The notes under the pieces were generated by a model. That model was not told the DNA's origin and made no database searches. It saw only the letters and a list, made by a program, of their open reading frames with translations. This document shows, piece by piece, positions 6,484 to 16,870 of a DNA stretch of 16,870 bases. How positions within the stretch are numbered: position 1 is the first letter of the stretch; each line of letters opens with the position of its first letter. The position numbers were made by a program, and so were the translations under genes. Source of the stretch: Castellaniella sp041675725 (GTDB lineage: Bacteria; Pseudomonadota; Gammaproteobacteria; Burkholderiales; Burkholderiaceae_B). The stretch covers positions 1 through 16,870 of the forward strand of contig NZ_JBAYTI010000056.1 in the NCBI RefSeq assembly GCF_041675725.1, given 5' to 3'.

Positions 6484-8175
6484 TCAGGCTGGTGGCTCGA
6501 AGCGATCGAGCACGGCGCCCGTGCTGGCGTCTGAACAATTGAATGCGAACTTGGCCTGCACGCCGCGCAGGTAGCGGGGCTTGGGCGGGGTCCAGGCGGC
6601 CCGGCGCCGGGCGATGACATCGTCTGGCACATTCAGTTGGAGCAATTGCCGATGGGCGTCGATGGTGATGGAATCGCCCTCTTCGATCAGCGCGATGGTG
6701 CCGCCCACCGCCGCCTCGGGGGCCACGTGACCGACCACCATGCCCCAGGTCCCCCCGGAGAAGCGGCCATCGGTGATCAGGCCGACCGAATCCCCCAGGC
6801 CCTCGCCCACCAGGGCGCTGGTGGGGGCCAGCATCTCGGGCATGCCCGGCCCGCCCTTGGGGCCCAGGTAGCGCAGGACCATGACGTCGCCCGCCTGGAT
6901 GCGCCCGGCGAGGATCGCCTCCATGGCCGACGGTTCGTCGTCGAAGACCCGGGCCGGACCGGTAATGGCGGGATTCTTCAGGCCGGTGATCTTGGCCACT
7001 GCGCCGAGCTCGGCCAGATTGCCCTTGAGGATCGCCAGATGACCCTCGGCGTACAGCGCCTGACTGATGGGAAAGATGATGTCCTGGTCGGCCGGTGGGG
7101 TGTCCGGTACGTTGGCCAGGACTTCGGCGATGGTCTGACCGGTGATGGTGATGCAGTCGCCATGGAGCAGGCCGGCGTTGAGCAGGATTTTCATCACCTG
7201 GGGCACGCCGCCCGCCCTGTGGAAGTCGACCGCCAGGTACTCGCCGCTGGGCTTGAGGTTGCAGATCACCGGTACCTTGCGGCGCACCCGCTCGAAGTCG
7301 TCGATCGTCCATTCGACCTCGGCCGCATGGGCGATGGCCAGGATGTGCAACACGGCGTTGGTGGAGCCGCCCGTGGCCATGACCACGGCCACGGCATTCT
7401 CGAGGGATTTGCGGTTGACGATGTCACGCGGCTTGAGATCCATTTCGACCGCTTTGAGTAGCACCCGGCCGGACTCTGCGGCGGAATCGAGCTTTTCCTG
7501 GTGCACGTTGGCCATGGTCGATGAATACGGCAGGCTCATGCCCATGACCTCGAAGGCCGAGCTCATGGTGTTGGCCGTATACATGCCCCCGCACGAACCA
7601 CTGCACGGGATGGCGTTCATTTCGATATTGCGCAGGTCTTCGGCGCTCATGCGCCCGGCGGCGTGCTCGCCCACCGCCTCGAACACGCTGACGATGTTCA
7701 GATCTTTGCCGTTATAGTGGCCGGGCAGGATGGTGCCGCCATAGACGTAGATGGAGGGCACGTTGGCGCGCAGCATGCCCATCATGCCGCCGGGCATGTT
7801 TTTGTCGCAGCCGCCGATGACCAGCACACCGTCCATCCACTGGCCCTGCACGCAGGTTTCGACGCAGTCGGCAATCACCTCGCGCGAGACCAGCGAATAT
7901 TTCATGCCCTCGGTACCCATGGCCATGCCATCCGAAATAGTGGGCGTGCCGAACATTTGCGGGTTGCCGCCCGCCTCTTTGATGGCGGCCGCCGCCGCAT
8001 CGGCCAGGGGCTGCAGACCGCTGTTGCACGGCGTGATCGTGCTCTGGCCATTGGCGATGCCGATCATGGGCTTGCTGAAATCTTCTTCGGTATAGCCCAA
8101 TGCGTAATACATGGAGCGGTTCGGGGCCCGCTCCACCCCCTGAGTGATGTGTGCGGAACGCAGCTTCTTGGCCAT
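6484..8175 (-). CDS. ilvD: Dihydroxy-acid dehydratase
   Basis: A 563-aa enzyme that dehydrates 2,3-dihydroxy-isovalerate and 2,3-dihydroxy-3-methylvalerate to 2-oxo acids, the common third step of valine and isoleucine synthesis. Cluster cysteines are visible as Cys50 (TPCNSG), Cys123 (GGCDKNMPGG) and Cys195 (GSCGGMYTANTM); the short IlvD/Edd layout with these three fits the [2Fe-2S] type. ITDGRFSGGTWG and GPKGGPGMPEM are further family signatures in the C-terminal half. The ATG at 8175 has AAGGAT upstream, and the N-terminus MAKKLRSAHITQGVERAPNR is standard. First gene of a probable ilvD-nadE operon; no leader peptide rich in branched-chain residues is seen, so classical attenuation is not supported. 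Confidence 0.98.
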   Translation of the reverse strand: MAKKLRSAHITQGVERAPNRSMYYALGYTEEDFSKPMIGIANGQSTITPCNSGLQPLADAAAAAIKEAGGNPQMFGTPTISDGMAMGTEGMKYSLVSREVIADCVETCVQGQWMDGVLVIGGCDKNMPGGMMGMLRANVPSIYVYGGTILPGHYNGKDLNIVSVFEAVGEHAAGRMSAEDLRNIEMNAIPCSGSCGGMYTANTMSSAFEVMGMSLPYSSTMANVHQEKLDSAAESGRVLLKAVEMDLKPRDIVNRKSLENAVAVVMATGGSTNAVLHILAIAHAAEVEWTIDDFERVRRKVPVICNLKPSGEYLAVDFHRAGGVPQVMKILLNAGLLHGDCITITGQTIAEVLANVPDTPPADQDIIFPISQALYAEGHLAILKGNLAELGAVAKITGLKNPAITGPARVFDDEPSAMEAILAGRIQAGDVMVLRYLGPKGGPGMPEMLAPTSALVGEGLGDSVGLITDGRFSGGTWGMVVGHVAPEAAVGGTIALIEEGDSITIDAHRQLLQLNVPDDVIARRRAAWTPPKPRYLRGVQAKFAFNCSDASTGAVLDRFEPPA

Positions 8176-8211
8176 GACAGGATCCTTGATTGAAATGCAG
8201 CAGAGTAGTCA

Positions 8212-8242
8212 AGTGTAAGGTGTTTACACGATCACTGTGAAC
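8212..8242 (-). promoter_or_regulatory. Candidate ilvD promoter overlapping a short dyad
   Basis: On the minus strand TTCACA (8241-8236) and TACACT (8217-8212) are separated by 18 bases, giving a leader of roughly 30 bases before the ilvD ATG. The dyad GTTTACA (8222-8228)/TGTGAAC (8236-8242), six of seven pairs, overlaps the promoter, so a repressor or activator could bind there. The half-sites are in the opposite order to a CRP site. Confidence 0.4.
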
Positions 8243-8254
8243 CCTTGGCCACGC

Positions 8255-8272
8255 CTTGGCGCCAGCGCCAAG
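8255..8272 (-). terminator. GC-rich hairpin after the Crp/Fnr-family gene
   Basis: CTTGGCG CCAG CGCCAAG forms a perfect 7-bp stem with a 4-base loop, 37 bases after the regulator stop codon. No T-tract follows, so it could be a weak terminator, a transcript-stabilising structure, or neither. Confidence 0.35.
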
Positions 8273-8308
8273 CCCCCGCGCCGGCAGGCCACCGGGCTGG
8301 CCTGACGC

Positions 8309-9013
8309 TCAGAAGGCGCGCCGGGCGGCCTGGGCCAGCTGTTCCAGAAACGGATAGTCCAGCACCTGCCACTCGCGCCGGGCCCCTTGTATGCGCTTGT
8401 GGCTGACCCATTCGGCCAGCATGCGGCTGAGCGTTTCGGCGCGCACCCCCAGATGCACCGCCAGCTGGCGCTGGGTCAGCGGCAGGCGGATGCGGCCATC
8501 GGCCTCTTCAGGCAGACGCAGAAGATATTCGGCCAACCGCTGGGCCGCTGTGCTGTCGCTGAACCACTCGACCTCGTTGATGCGCCGGTAGATCTGATCG
8601 CTGAGCCGCGCCAGCAACCGCAGAGCCAGCTCGGGCCAGGCCTGGCACACGGCCAACAGGCCCTGACGCTTGAGGCACAGCACAATGCCATCGCCCCGCG
8701 CCCGGGCCTGCATGGGGTAGCGTCCATGGGACATGAACATGGCGGTCTCGGCCAGCAACTGACCCGTGCGGAAAATATGGAAGACCCGCTCGAGCCCCTC
8801 TTGCGTATGCCGCAGAACTTCGACCTGCCCACTGAGCACGTACAGATATTCGATGGCTTCGTCACCCTCGTTGAACAGGGTTTCGCCATCCTGGACGTGC
8901 AGGATGGCCATATTGAGAAGCAGCTGGGCGCCGCACTCTGGAGGCAGCCCCTGAAACAGGGGGTGGCCCAGAACCAGGGCCGGACAATCCGGGGTCGCAA
9001 CAGAGCGTTTCAT
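8309..9013 (-). CDS. Crp/Fnr-family transcriptional regulator, Dnr-like
   Basis: A 234-aa regulator: an effector-binding beta-roll at ~18-115 (LFNEGDEAIEYLYVLSGQVEVL, AETAMFM), a long dimer helix at ~125-155, and a C-terminal winged HTH with LTQRQLAVHLGVRAETLSRML at ~179-199. The recognition helix keeps the E..SR triad (Glu193, Ser196, Arg197) that in Fnr contacts TTGAT half-sites, so an Fnr-type box is its likely target. Cysteines are at 10, 27, 113 and 123 only and do not form the Fnr C-x2-C-x5-C cluster, so it resembles Dnr/Nnr heme or NO sensors more than Fnr; the ligand is inferred, not seen. Divergent from ppc. The start has no strong ribosome binding site. Confidence 0.86.
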   Translation of the reverse strand: MKRSVATPDCPALVLGHPLFQGLPPECGAQLLLNMAILHVQDGETLFNEGDEAIEYLYVLSGQVEVLRHTQEGLERVFHIFRTGQLLAETAMFMSHGRYPMQARARGDGIVLCLKRQGLLAVCQAWPELALRLLARLSDQIYRRINEVEWFSDSTAAQRLAEYLLRLPEEADGRIRLPLTQRQLAVHLGVRAETLSRMLAEWVSHKRIQGARREWQVLDYPFLEQLAQAARRAF

Positions 9014-9179
9014 CGATCAGGCACCAAAAGACACCGAACATGATACCGCACCCCCGCCAGCGCGCCGACGCAAAACACGCCATCGCCTGAAAACCCTTAT
9101 CATGATTGCTGCGACACACCACGCCCAGCCGGGCGCCGGTTTTTGCCCCCACCCGAACCCACCCACCGGAGCCGCCGCG
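9014..9179. promoter_or_regulatory. Divergent regulatory region between the Crp/Fnr-family gene and ppc
   Basis: A 166-bp gap. A TATCAT -10-like box lies on the plus strand at about 9099-9104 and another on the minus strand at about 9045-9040, each without a good -35. Both form part of a shared TATCATG sequence. I see no clear TTGAT-N4-ATCAA box. CGGAG at 9167-9171 is the ppc ribosome binding site. Confidence 0.3.
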
Positions 9180-12029
<2,850 letters not shown>

Positions 12030-12033
12030 CGTA

Positions 12034-12045
12034 CGCCGTACGGCG
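12034..12045. repeat. 12-bp perfect palindrome between ppc and the carbonic anhydrase gene
   Basis: CGCCGTACGGCG is a perfect palindrome four bases after the ppc stop. It could be a protein-binding site or a small stem after ppc; with no central loop it is a poor terminator. A TACAAT at 12070-12075 (possible -10 of the next gene, ~32 bases before its ATG, no clear -35) suggests the anhydrase also has its own start. Confidence 0.3.
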
Positions 12046-12107
12046 GCGGCGCGTCTGAAAACACAGGCGTACAATCGGATGCCTTGCCATCAGACCAGGA
12101 CGCCCTC

Positions 12108-12743
12108 ATGTTCCCGAAGCGACTCACCGACGGCTACGCCTCATTTCTGCACGGACGGCTGGAAACCGAGCGCGCCCGCTACCTCGACCTGGCCGAAAAT
12201 GGCCAGCATCCCAGTATCATGCTGATCAGCTGCGGCGACTCCCGGGTCGCCCCGGAAACCATTTTCGATGCGGGCCCCGGTGAAATGTTCGTGGTGCGCA
12301 ACATCGCCGGCATCGTCCCACCCTGCGAACCAACCTCTCAAAATGCCTTTCACGGCACCAGCGCCTGCATCGAATTCGGCGTCAACGCGCTGGAAGTCAG
12401 CGACATCGTGGTCATGGGTCACGCCAGCTGCGGCGGGGTGGCGGCTTACGTGAATCAGTCCCCGCCCCTGACGCGCCCGGACTTCATCGGCAAATGGATG
12501 TCGCAGATCGCCCCGGTGGCCGACAAGGTCGGCCCACAGACAGGGGATCGCGCCGACTGGATCCGCCGCATGGAGTGGGGCGTGGTCGAATACAGCCTGG
12601 ACAACCTGCTCACCTTTCCGGCGGTACACGAGCGCGTCGATGCGGGCACGCTGCGCCTGCATGGCGCCTATTTCGGCGTAGCCACCGGCGTCCTGTTCAT
12701 TCGCGATCCGCACACCGGCCGCTTCGAACCCTATCAGGAATAA
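12108..12743 (+). CDS. Beta-class carbonic anhydrase
   Basis: A 211-aa zinc enzyme that interconverts CO2 and bicarbonate in the cytoplasm. Zinc ligands Cys42, His105 and Cys108 are visible in LISCGDSRVAP and VMGHASCGGV, and the Asp44-Arg46 dyad in CGDSR matches the beta-class active site. EMFVVRNIAGIVPP and TSACIEFGVNALEV are further family blocks, and RLHGAYFGVATGVLFI near the end corresponds to the usual WxYDIxTG strand. I chose the ATG at 12108 because AGGA (12097-12100) lies seven bases upstream; an in-frame TTG at 12084 is weaker. It lies 78 bases after ppc, whose reaction uses its product. Its last ten bases overlap the end of the convergent EAL-domain gene. Confidence 0.95.
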   Translation: MFPKRLTDGYASFLHGRLETERARYLDLAENGQHPSIMLISCGDSRVAPETIFDAGPGEMFVVRNIAGIVPPCEPTSQNAFHGTSACIEFGVNALEVSDIVVMGHASCGGVAAYVNQSPPLTRPDFIGKWMSQIAPVADKVGPQTGDRADWIRRMEWGVVEYSLDNLLTFPAVHERVDAGTLRLHGAYFGVATGVLFIRDPHTGRFEPYQE

Positions 12744-15517
12744 ACCGCCAGCCAGGCCAGCGCCTCGTTCACCGGCATGGGCCGTGCAATGGCGTATCCC
12801 TGCGCCATGTCGCAACCCATCTCGGCCAGCACGCCAAGCGCTTCGACGGACTCGACCCCTTCGGCCACCGCCACCAGCTGCAGGGTATGGCTCATGTCGA
12901 TGATGGCGCGCACGATGGCCCGCGTGTCATCGTCATCCAACACGTTGGCCACGAACGAATGATCGATCTTCAGGGTATCCACCGGCAGGCGGGTGAGATA
13001 CGCGAACGACGAATAGCCCGTGCCAAAATCATCGACCGCAATCCGCACGCCCAGATCCTGCAGGGTGCGCAAGGCATCCATCGCGCGCGCCGGATCCCCC
13101 ATGATCACCCGCTCGGTGACCTCTAGTTCGAGCAGGTGCGCGGGCAGCTTGTGTCGCCCCAGGGTGGCCGCGACCTGGCGCGGAAAGCGCAGATTGAGCA
13201 GGTTGCGCACCGAGATATTGACGGCGACCCCCACGCCGGGATGATGGGCCTGCCAGCCGGCGCATTCCATCACGGCCCGATCGACCACCCAGCGGGTGAA
13301 AGCGTGCACCATGTCGCTGGCCTCGATCATGGGAATGAATTCGCCCGGGGCCACCAGGCCCCGATCCGGATGCTGCCAGCGGGCCAGGGCTTCGAAGCGG
13401 GCTACGCTGCCCGCCCGAGAGAGCCCTGCCTGCAGCCGCACCTTGGGCTGGTAATGCAAAAGAAACTGATTCTGCACCAACGCCACCCGCAGCTCGCCCC
13501 GCAGCATCAGGCCCTTGTACATCTGCGTGTAATCGCGCTCGTCACAAACGCCAATGCTGGCGCTTTCGCTGCGCGCCCGGCGCAAGGCGGCATCGGCATA
13601 GCGGATCAGGTCTTCGGGCCGGTAGTCGCGCCCGGCCAGGTCCGCCAGCACGACCACCCCGAACGTGGCGCTGACCCGCAATTGCAGGTTGTTCAGGTTG
13701 AACGGCGCCCGCATCTGGGTCACCAGGTGCTCCACTTCGCGCAGCTTCACGGCCTGGGGGTCCTGCAGCAGGAAGACGAACTCGTCGCCGCTCAGGCGCG
13801 CAAGCAGGCAGTCCGCCCCCAATTCCTCGCGCAAGCGCCCCGCCACCTGGACCAGCAGCTGGTCGCCCGTTCCGTGTCCCAGCGCTGCGTTGACTTCCTT
13901 GAAGTCATCCAGATTGCCCAGTACCAGCACCCCCGCCAGCGACTGCACGGATGACGCAGAGGTGGGGGGCGCCACCCGAACCCCCAGCCGGCGCAGGAAC
14001 TCAGGCCGATTCAGCAGGCCCGTGAGCGCGTCGTGCGTGGCGCGCCAGTTCAGGGCCTCCTGGCGGGCCCGTTGTTCGGTGAGATCCTGTATCACCAGGA
14101 CCTCGGCCGCCACGCCGGAGAACGTCAGCGGCAGGCGTCGGACCTCGACATGACGTTCGTCGCCCCGGGCGCCCCGGTGGATCTCGACGGTCCGCGGTGG
14201 GTCGGCCTCCTGCCCCACCGTCCGAAGGCGCAGCTGACTGATGGTCAGGCGCAGGAAATCCGCCTGCCGGTACCCATACATCAGCTCGGCCTGCTGATTG
14301 GCCGCCAGGAAAAACCCGTTTTCGGAGCCCCGCACCAGCATGGGTGTGGGGCTGCTGTCGAACAGCGCCCGATAACTGCTCTCGGAATGCTCCAGTGAAT
14401 TTTGGTAGCGCTGCACGGCTTCTGCCATGTCGTCGAATTGCTGGCCGATCAGCCGCCATTCGCGACCCTTCAAGCGATGCGCCACGCGCGACGAAAAATC
14501 ACGCGCGGCCAGGCGCCGCACGGCATCGCCCAGCATGTCCAGGCTGCGCCCAGCGGCCAGCTGGACCAGGCCCCAGGCCGCCAACAGGGCCAGCATCAGC
14601 AACAGCCCCATGATCAGCACGCCGGCCCACAAGGCCTGGCGGGCTTCGGCCCGCAAGCTGTCCAGCGGGACCTGATACCGCATGGACAAACCGCGGTCAT
14701 CCCCTTCCGGCCCCGCCGGCAGAGAAAGTTCGAGCCAGGTCTGGCGCTGGTCGTCCTGGACCAGCCGGCTCTGCAGGCCGACTGCGCCTTCGGGGTAAGG
14801 ATCGAACTGACCGCCCGGCAGCTGTTGCGCCGCCCATTGATGAGGCAAGGCCCGCCCATTGCGATCCAGAACCCACAGGCGGGCGCCTGGCATCAGCTGG
14901 GGTGGAACCGCATCCATCTGCAGGAGACGGAGATCGAGCGCGGCAAATAGCACCCCCGCCAGCGCGCCGACCGGATCCGTGATGCGCAGCGCCAGCACGA
15001 CGACCGTATGACGCGTGAGTCGCCCCACGAGGAAACCACTGGTAACCACATCGGGCGCCTGCACCGCCGCCTGGAAATAATCGCGGTCACCCAGATATTG
15101 CCGCGTGGGGCCGGCGCCGGGCGTCGCTGCACAGACCACGTGACCGTCCGCGTCGGCCATTCCGAGGTTGGTGTAGGTCGGTATGTGCGCCACCAGCAAC
15201 GACAGGTATTCAGAGCACTCGTCCCAGCGCCGATAGCGCAACACGGGCGAATGGGACAAGGCCGTCAACAACTGACGGGCATCGTCGATCAGCGCCCGGT
15301 CGTAGGCCGCTACGTATTGAATCAGGGTTTCCGCACGGCGCTGGCTGTCATCCAGTGACGCATGGTATTGGCGCACCACGTAATAACCCATGCCCGCCAT
15401 GGCCGGTATCGTGGCCACCAGAACGACGAGCAGGAAACGTGCCCTGACACTGCCCCAAAGATGCTGCCAATAGCGCGATCCCCGGAAAAACCCCGGATGC
15501 TTCCCTTGATCGGCCAA
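12734..15517 (-). CDS. Membrane Cache-HAMP-PAS-GGDEF-EAL protein (cyclic-di-GMP enzyme)
   Basis: A 927-aa inner-membrane signalling protein. In order: TM1 ~28-49, periplasmic Cache-like sensor ~50-294 (YLGDRDYFQAAV), TM2 ~295-317, HAMP ~318-371, PAS ~380-480, GGDEF ~492-655 and EAL ~680-920. The EAL domain is complete: FEALARW (E709), VAVNIS, ELEVTE, VDDFGTGYSS, LKID and AEGVES, so phosphodiesterase activity is expected. The GGDEF motif reads SGDEF at 576-580, and no RxxD inhibitory site precedes it. I favour the TTG at 15517, with GGGAG seven bases upstream; the frame stays open to a TTG at 15589 but that stretch holds a TATATT box and gives an unlikely peptide. Its 3' end overlaps the carbonic anhydrase gene. 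The sensed signal is unknown. Confidence 0.9.
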   Translation of the reverse strand: MADQGKHPGFFRGSRYWQHLWGSVRARFLLVVLVATIPAMAGMGYYVVRQYHASLDDSQRRAETLIQYVAAYDRALIDDARQLLTALSHSPVLRYRRWDECSEYLSLLVAHIPTYTNLGMADADGHVVCAATPGAGPTRQYLGDRDYFQAAVQAPDVVTSGFLVGRLTRHTVVVLALRITDPVGALAGVLFAALDLRLLQMDAVPPQLMPGARLWVLDRNGRALPHQWAAQQLPGGQFDPYPEGAVGLQSRLVQDDQRQTWLELSLPAGPEGDDRGLSMRYQVPLDSLRAEARQALWAGVLIMGLLLMLALLAAWGLVQLAAGRSLDMLGDAVRRLAARDFSSRVAHRLKGREWRLIGQQFDDMAEAVQRYQNSLEHSESSYRALFDSSPTPMLVRGSENGFFLAANQQAELMYGYRQADFLRLTISQLRLRTVGQEADPPRTVEIHRGARGDERHVEVRRLPLTFSGVAAEVLVIQDLTEQRARQEALNWRATHDALTGLLNRPEFLRRLGVRVAPPTSASSVQSLAGVLVLGNLDDFKEVNAALGHGTGDQLLVQVAGRLREELGADCLLARLSGDEFVFLLQDPQAVKLREVEHLVTQMRAPFNLNNLQLRVSATFGVVVLADLAGRDYRPEDLIRYADAALRRARSESASIGVCDERDYTQMYKGLMLRGELRVALVQNQFLLHYQPKVRLQAGLSRAGSVARFEALARWQHPDRGLVAPGEFIPMIEASDMVHAFTRWVVDRAVMECAGWQAHHPGVGVAVNISVRNLLNLRFPRQVAATLGRHKLPAHLLELEVTERVIMGDPARAMDALRTLQDLGVRIAVDDFGTGYSSFAYLTRLPVDTLKIDHSFVANVLDDDDTRAIVRAIIDMSHTLQLVAVAEGVESVEALGVLAEMGCDMAQGYAIARPMPVNEALAWLAVYS

Positions 15518-15620
15518 CCACTGTCTCCCAACCTTTGTGCCGTACGAACACCGCACCGCCGGCACAGCACCGAAAATATACGATGACAAATGTCTACTGA
15601 GACCAGTGACTTTGCCTTAT

Positions 15621-15649
15621 TTGTAGAGAAATCGGCGTATCGTTATGAA
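15621..15649 (+). promoter_or_regulatory. Possible promoter of the CMD/AhpD-like gene
   Basis: TTGTAG (15621-15626) and TATGAA (15644-15649) are spaced by 17 bases in an AT-richer stretch, giving a ~40-base leader. A TATATT on the minus strand (15580-15575) may serve the divergent EAL-domain gene, but has no good -35. Confidence 0.3.
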
Positions 15650-15694
15650 GTAAAGCACGTTCTGCCTGCTTGTTCAATGCTTCAAGGATTTTTT

Positions 15695-16138
15695 ATGAAA
15701 ACACGTATGGATTACTTCAAGGTGGCCCCCGAACTGATGGAGGCCGTGTTGCACATGGAAAAAACCGCCAAGGGGGCCGGGTTGGATCCCCTGCTCTACG
15801 AACTGGTGAAAACGCGGGCATCACAGATCAACGGTTGCGCCTATTGCCTACACATGCACACGGCCGACGCCCGCAAACTGGGCGAGACCGAAATGCGCCT
15901 GTACCTGCTCAGCGCCTGGCACGAATCCAGCCTGTACACGCCCGCCGAACGCGCCGCACTGGCCTGGACGGAAGCCCTCACCCTGATTGCCGAGCGCGGC
16001 GCCCCCGATGACGTCTACGAAGAACTGACCCAGCACTTCAACGACAAACAAATCGTGGCCCTGACCCTGCTCATCAACACCATCAACACCTGGAACCGTT
16101 TCGCCCTGGGGTTCAAGTCGCAACACCCGGTTCCCTGA
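15695..16138 (+). CDS. Carboxymuconolactone decarboxylase/AhpD-family protein
   Basis: A 147-aa all-helical protein. The family motif is clear: Glu36, then Cys48 and Cys51 in NGCAYCLHMH with His55, the E...CxxC...H arrangement of AhpD-like alkylhydroperoxidases; the CxxC pair makes peroxidase or thiol-disulfide activity more likely than true carboxymuconolactone decarboxylation. The C-terminal IVALTLLINTINTWNRFAL helix is typical of this branch. The ATG at 15695 has AAGGA six bases upstream. Divergent from the EAL-domain gene and 24 bases before the next gene, with which it probably forms an operon. The substrate and the electron donor cannot be told from sequence. Confidence 0.9.
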   Translation: MKTRMDYFKVAPELMEAVLHMEKTAKGAGLDPLLYELVKTRASQINGCAYCLHMHTADARKLGETEMRLYLLSAWHESSLYTPAERAALAWTEALTLIAERGAPDDVYEELTQHFNDKQIVALTLLINTINTWNRFALGFKSQHPVP

Positions 16139-16162
16139 AACATCCGATCCCCTGAATCCGCC

Positions 16163-16870
16163 ATGACACACGCCATCGAAGCCCGGCGCGCCGCCTTCAA
16201 GGCCTTGCACCAGCAAGGCTGCTTCATCATCCCCAACCCCTGGGACATCGGCAGCGCCGTCCTGTTGCAGCACATGGGGTTCAAGGCCCTTGCCAGCACC
16301 AGTTCGGGGCATGCCTGGTCGGTGGGGCAACAGGATGGCCGGGTTCCCTTGGCACAGGTACTCGACCACCTGCGCCAACTGGTACAGGCGGTCGATCTGC
16401 CCATCAACGCCGATTTCGTCGCAGGCTACGCAGACACCCCAAAAGGGGTGGAAACCCACGTACACCAAGCCGTGGATACCGGTATTGCGGGCCTCTCCAT
16501 CGAAGACGCCACGGGCGATCCCGCCCACCCCCTGCGCGAGCAGTCCGACGCGGTCGAGCGCATCCAGGCGGCGCGCCAGGCCATCGACCACGCCGGCGGT
16601 ACCGTGCTGCTGGTGGGCCGGGCCGAAAACTTCCTGGCGGGCCAGCCCGATCTGGATGGCACGGCCCGGCGCTTGCAGGCTTATGCCGAAGCCGGCGCCG
16701 ATTGCCTGTATGCCCCCGGCATCCACTCAGAAGAACATATCCGCATTCTGGTTCAGGCCGTGGCGCCCAAGCCGTTGAACGTGCTGATCGGCAGCAACCA
16801 CACCCTGACCCTCGCCGACCTGGCTGGCCTGGGGGTACGGCGCATCAGCGTGGGCGGCGCACTGGCCCGC
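16163..16870 (+). CDS. Isocitrate lyase/PEP mutase-family protein, C-terminus cut by window edge
   Basis: An uncharacterised member of the isocitrate lyase/phosphoenolpyruvate mutase superfamily; 236 codons are present with no stop before the window ends. Recognisable blocks of the TIM barrel are FIIPNPWDIGSA, ALASTSSGHAWSVGQQDG, LPINADFVAGYAD (metal-binding Asp84 likely), LSIEDATGD (~112-119) and VGRAENF. The KKCGH catalytic loop of isocitrate lyase is missing, so it is not that enzyme; members of this subgroup cleave or form C-C or P-C bonds next to an oxo-acid, and the actual substrate is unknown. ATG at 16163; the ribosome site is weak, so it may depend on translation of the AhpD-like gene 24 bases upstream. 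Probably two genes of one operon. Confidence 0.88.
   Translation, partial: MTHAIEARRAAFKALHQQGCFIIPNPWDIGSAVLLQHMGFKALASTSSGHAWSVGQQDGRVPLAQVLDHLRQLVQAVDLPINADFVAGYADTPKGVETHVHQAVDTGIAGLSIEDATGDPAHPLREQSDAVERIQAARQAIDHAGGTVLLVGRAENFLAGQPDLDGTARRLQAYAEAGADCLYAPGIHSEEHIRILVQAVAPKPLNVLIGSNHTLTLADLAGLGVRRISVGGALAR

Noticed and set aside
6137..7312. 391-codon alternative frame across the nadE/ilvD junction
   Set aside because: Arg-, Gly- and Pro-rich without recognisable domain; the overlapping IlvD and NadE frames are clear.
8222..8242. Possible CRP site upstream of ilvD
   Set aside because: The half-sites are arranged TCACA to TGTGA when read on the minus strand, the reverse of the CRP order; kept only as a dyad.
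15848..16726. 292-codon frame antisense to the AhpD-like and PEP-mutase-family genes
   Set aside because: No motifs, and both plus-strand genes are well supported.

Overview
The window is GC-rich, densely coded DNA with betaproteobacterial-type housekeeping genes. The best fit is a member of the Burkholderiales, probably Alcaligenaceae-like (inferred from gene content, codon bias and protein style; no search was run). Most of it is ordinary core chromosome. The only accessory-looking part is the first ~1.3 kb.

Layout. (1) 1-1320, accessory edge: a minus-strand toxin-antitoxin pair (the start of a RES-domain toxin, cut by the window edge, and its DUF2384-type antitoxin with a strong promoter overlapped by a dyad), then an internal fragment of an ISL3-family transposase. 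(2) 1325-1475: a tRNA-Leu(CAA) gene on the minus strand, whose 3' end faces the accessory segment, with a likely terminator and a TATAAT box that overlaps the stop codon of the next gene. (3) 1471-4032: a GlxA-type AraC regulator divergent from sdaA (iron-sulfur L-serine ammonia-lyase). The AT-rich region between them holds a 23-bp dyad and eight same-strand TTCA motifs. (4) 4106-5553: a translationally coupled pair, PaaI-like thioesterase and YhbW-like flavin-dependent oxidoreductase. (5) 5611-9013, minus strand: a Crp/Fnr (Dnr-like) regulator, then ilvD and nadE. (6) 9180-12743: ppc (PEP carboxylase) followed by a beta-carbonic anhydrase. (7) 12734-15517, minus strand: a membrane Cache-HAMP-PAS-GGDEF-EAL protein whose 3' end overlaps that of the carbonic anhydrase gene. 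(8) 15695-16870: a carboxymuconolactone decarboxylase/AhpD-like protein and an ICL/PEP-mutase-family protein that runs off the window.

How the genes work together. SdaA makes pyruvate from serine and is probably controlled by the divergent GlxA-type regulator. Carbonic anhydrase can supply the bicarbonate that PEP carboxylase fixes into oxaloacetate. IlvD (branched-chain amino acids) and NadE (NAD) are adjacent and probably co-transcribed without an obvious pathway link. The Dnr-like regulator has the Fnr-type DNA-contact residues but lacks the Fnr cysteine cluster, so it may sense something other than oxygen through Fe-S.

I see no clear case of a wholly new system. The items most worth a second look are the long antitoxin with an unrecognised N-terminal half beside a tRNA-anchored boundary, the repeat-rich glxA/sdaA intergenic region, and the SdaA C-terminal cysteine that matches the known self-inhibitory tail. 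No stretch over 300 bases lacks a gene; the longest gaps (727-886, 2455-2643, 5518-5694 equivalents such as 15518-15694, and 9014-9179) are described below.
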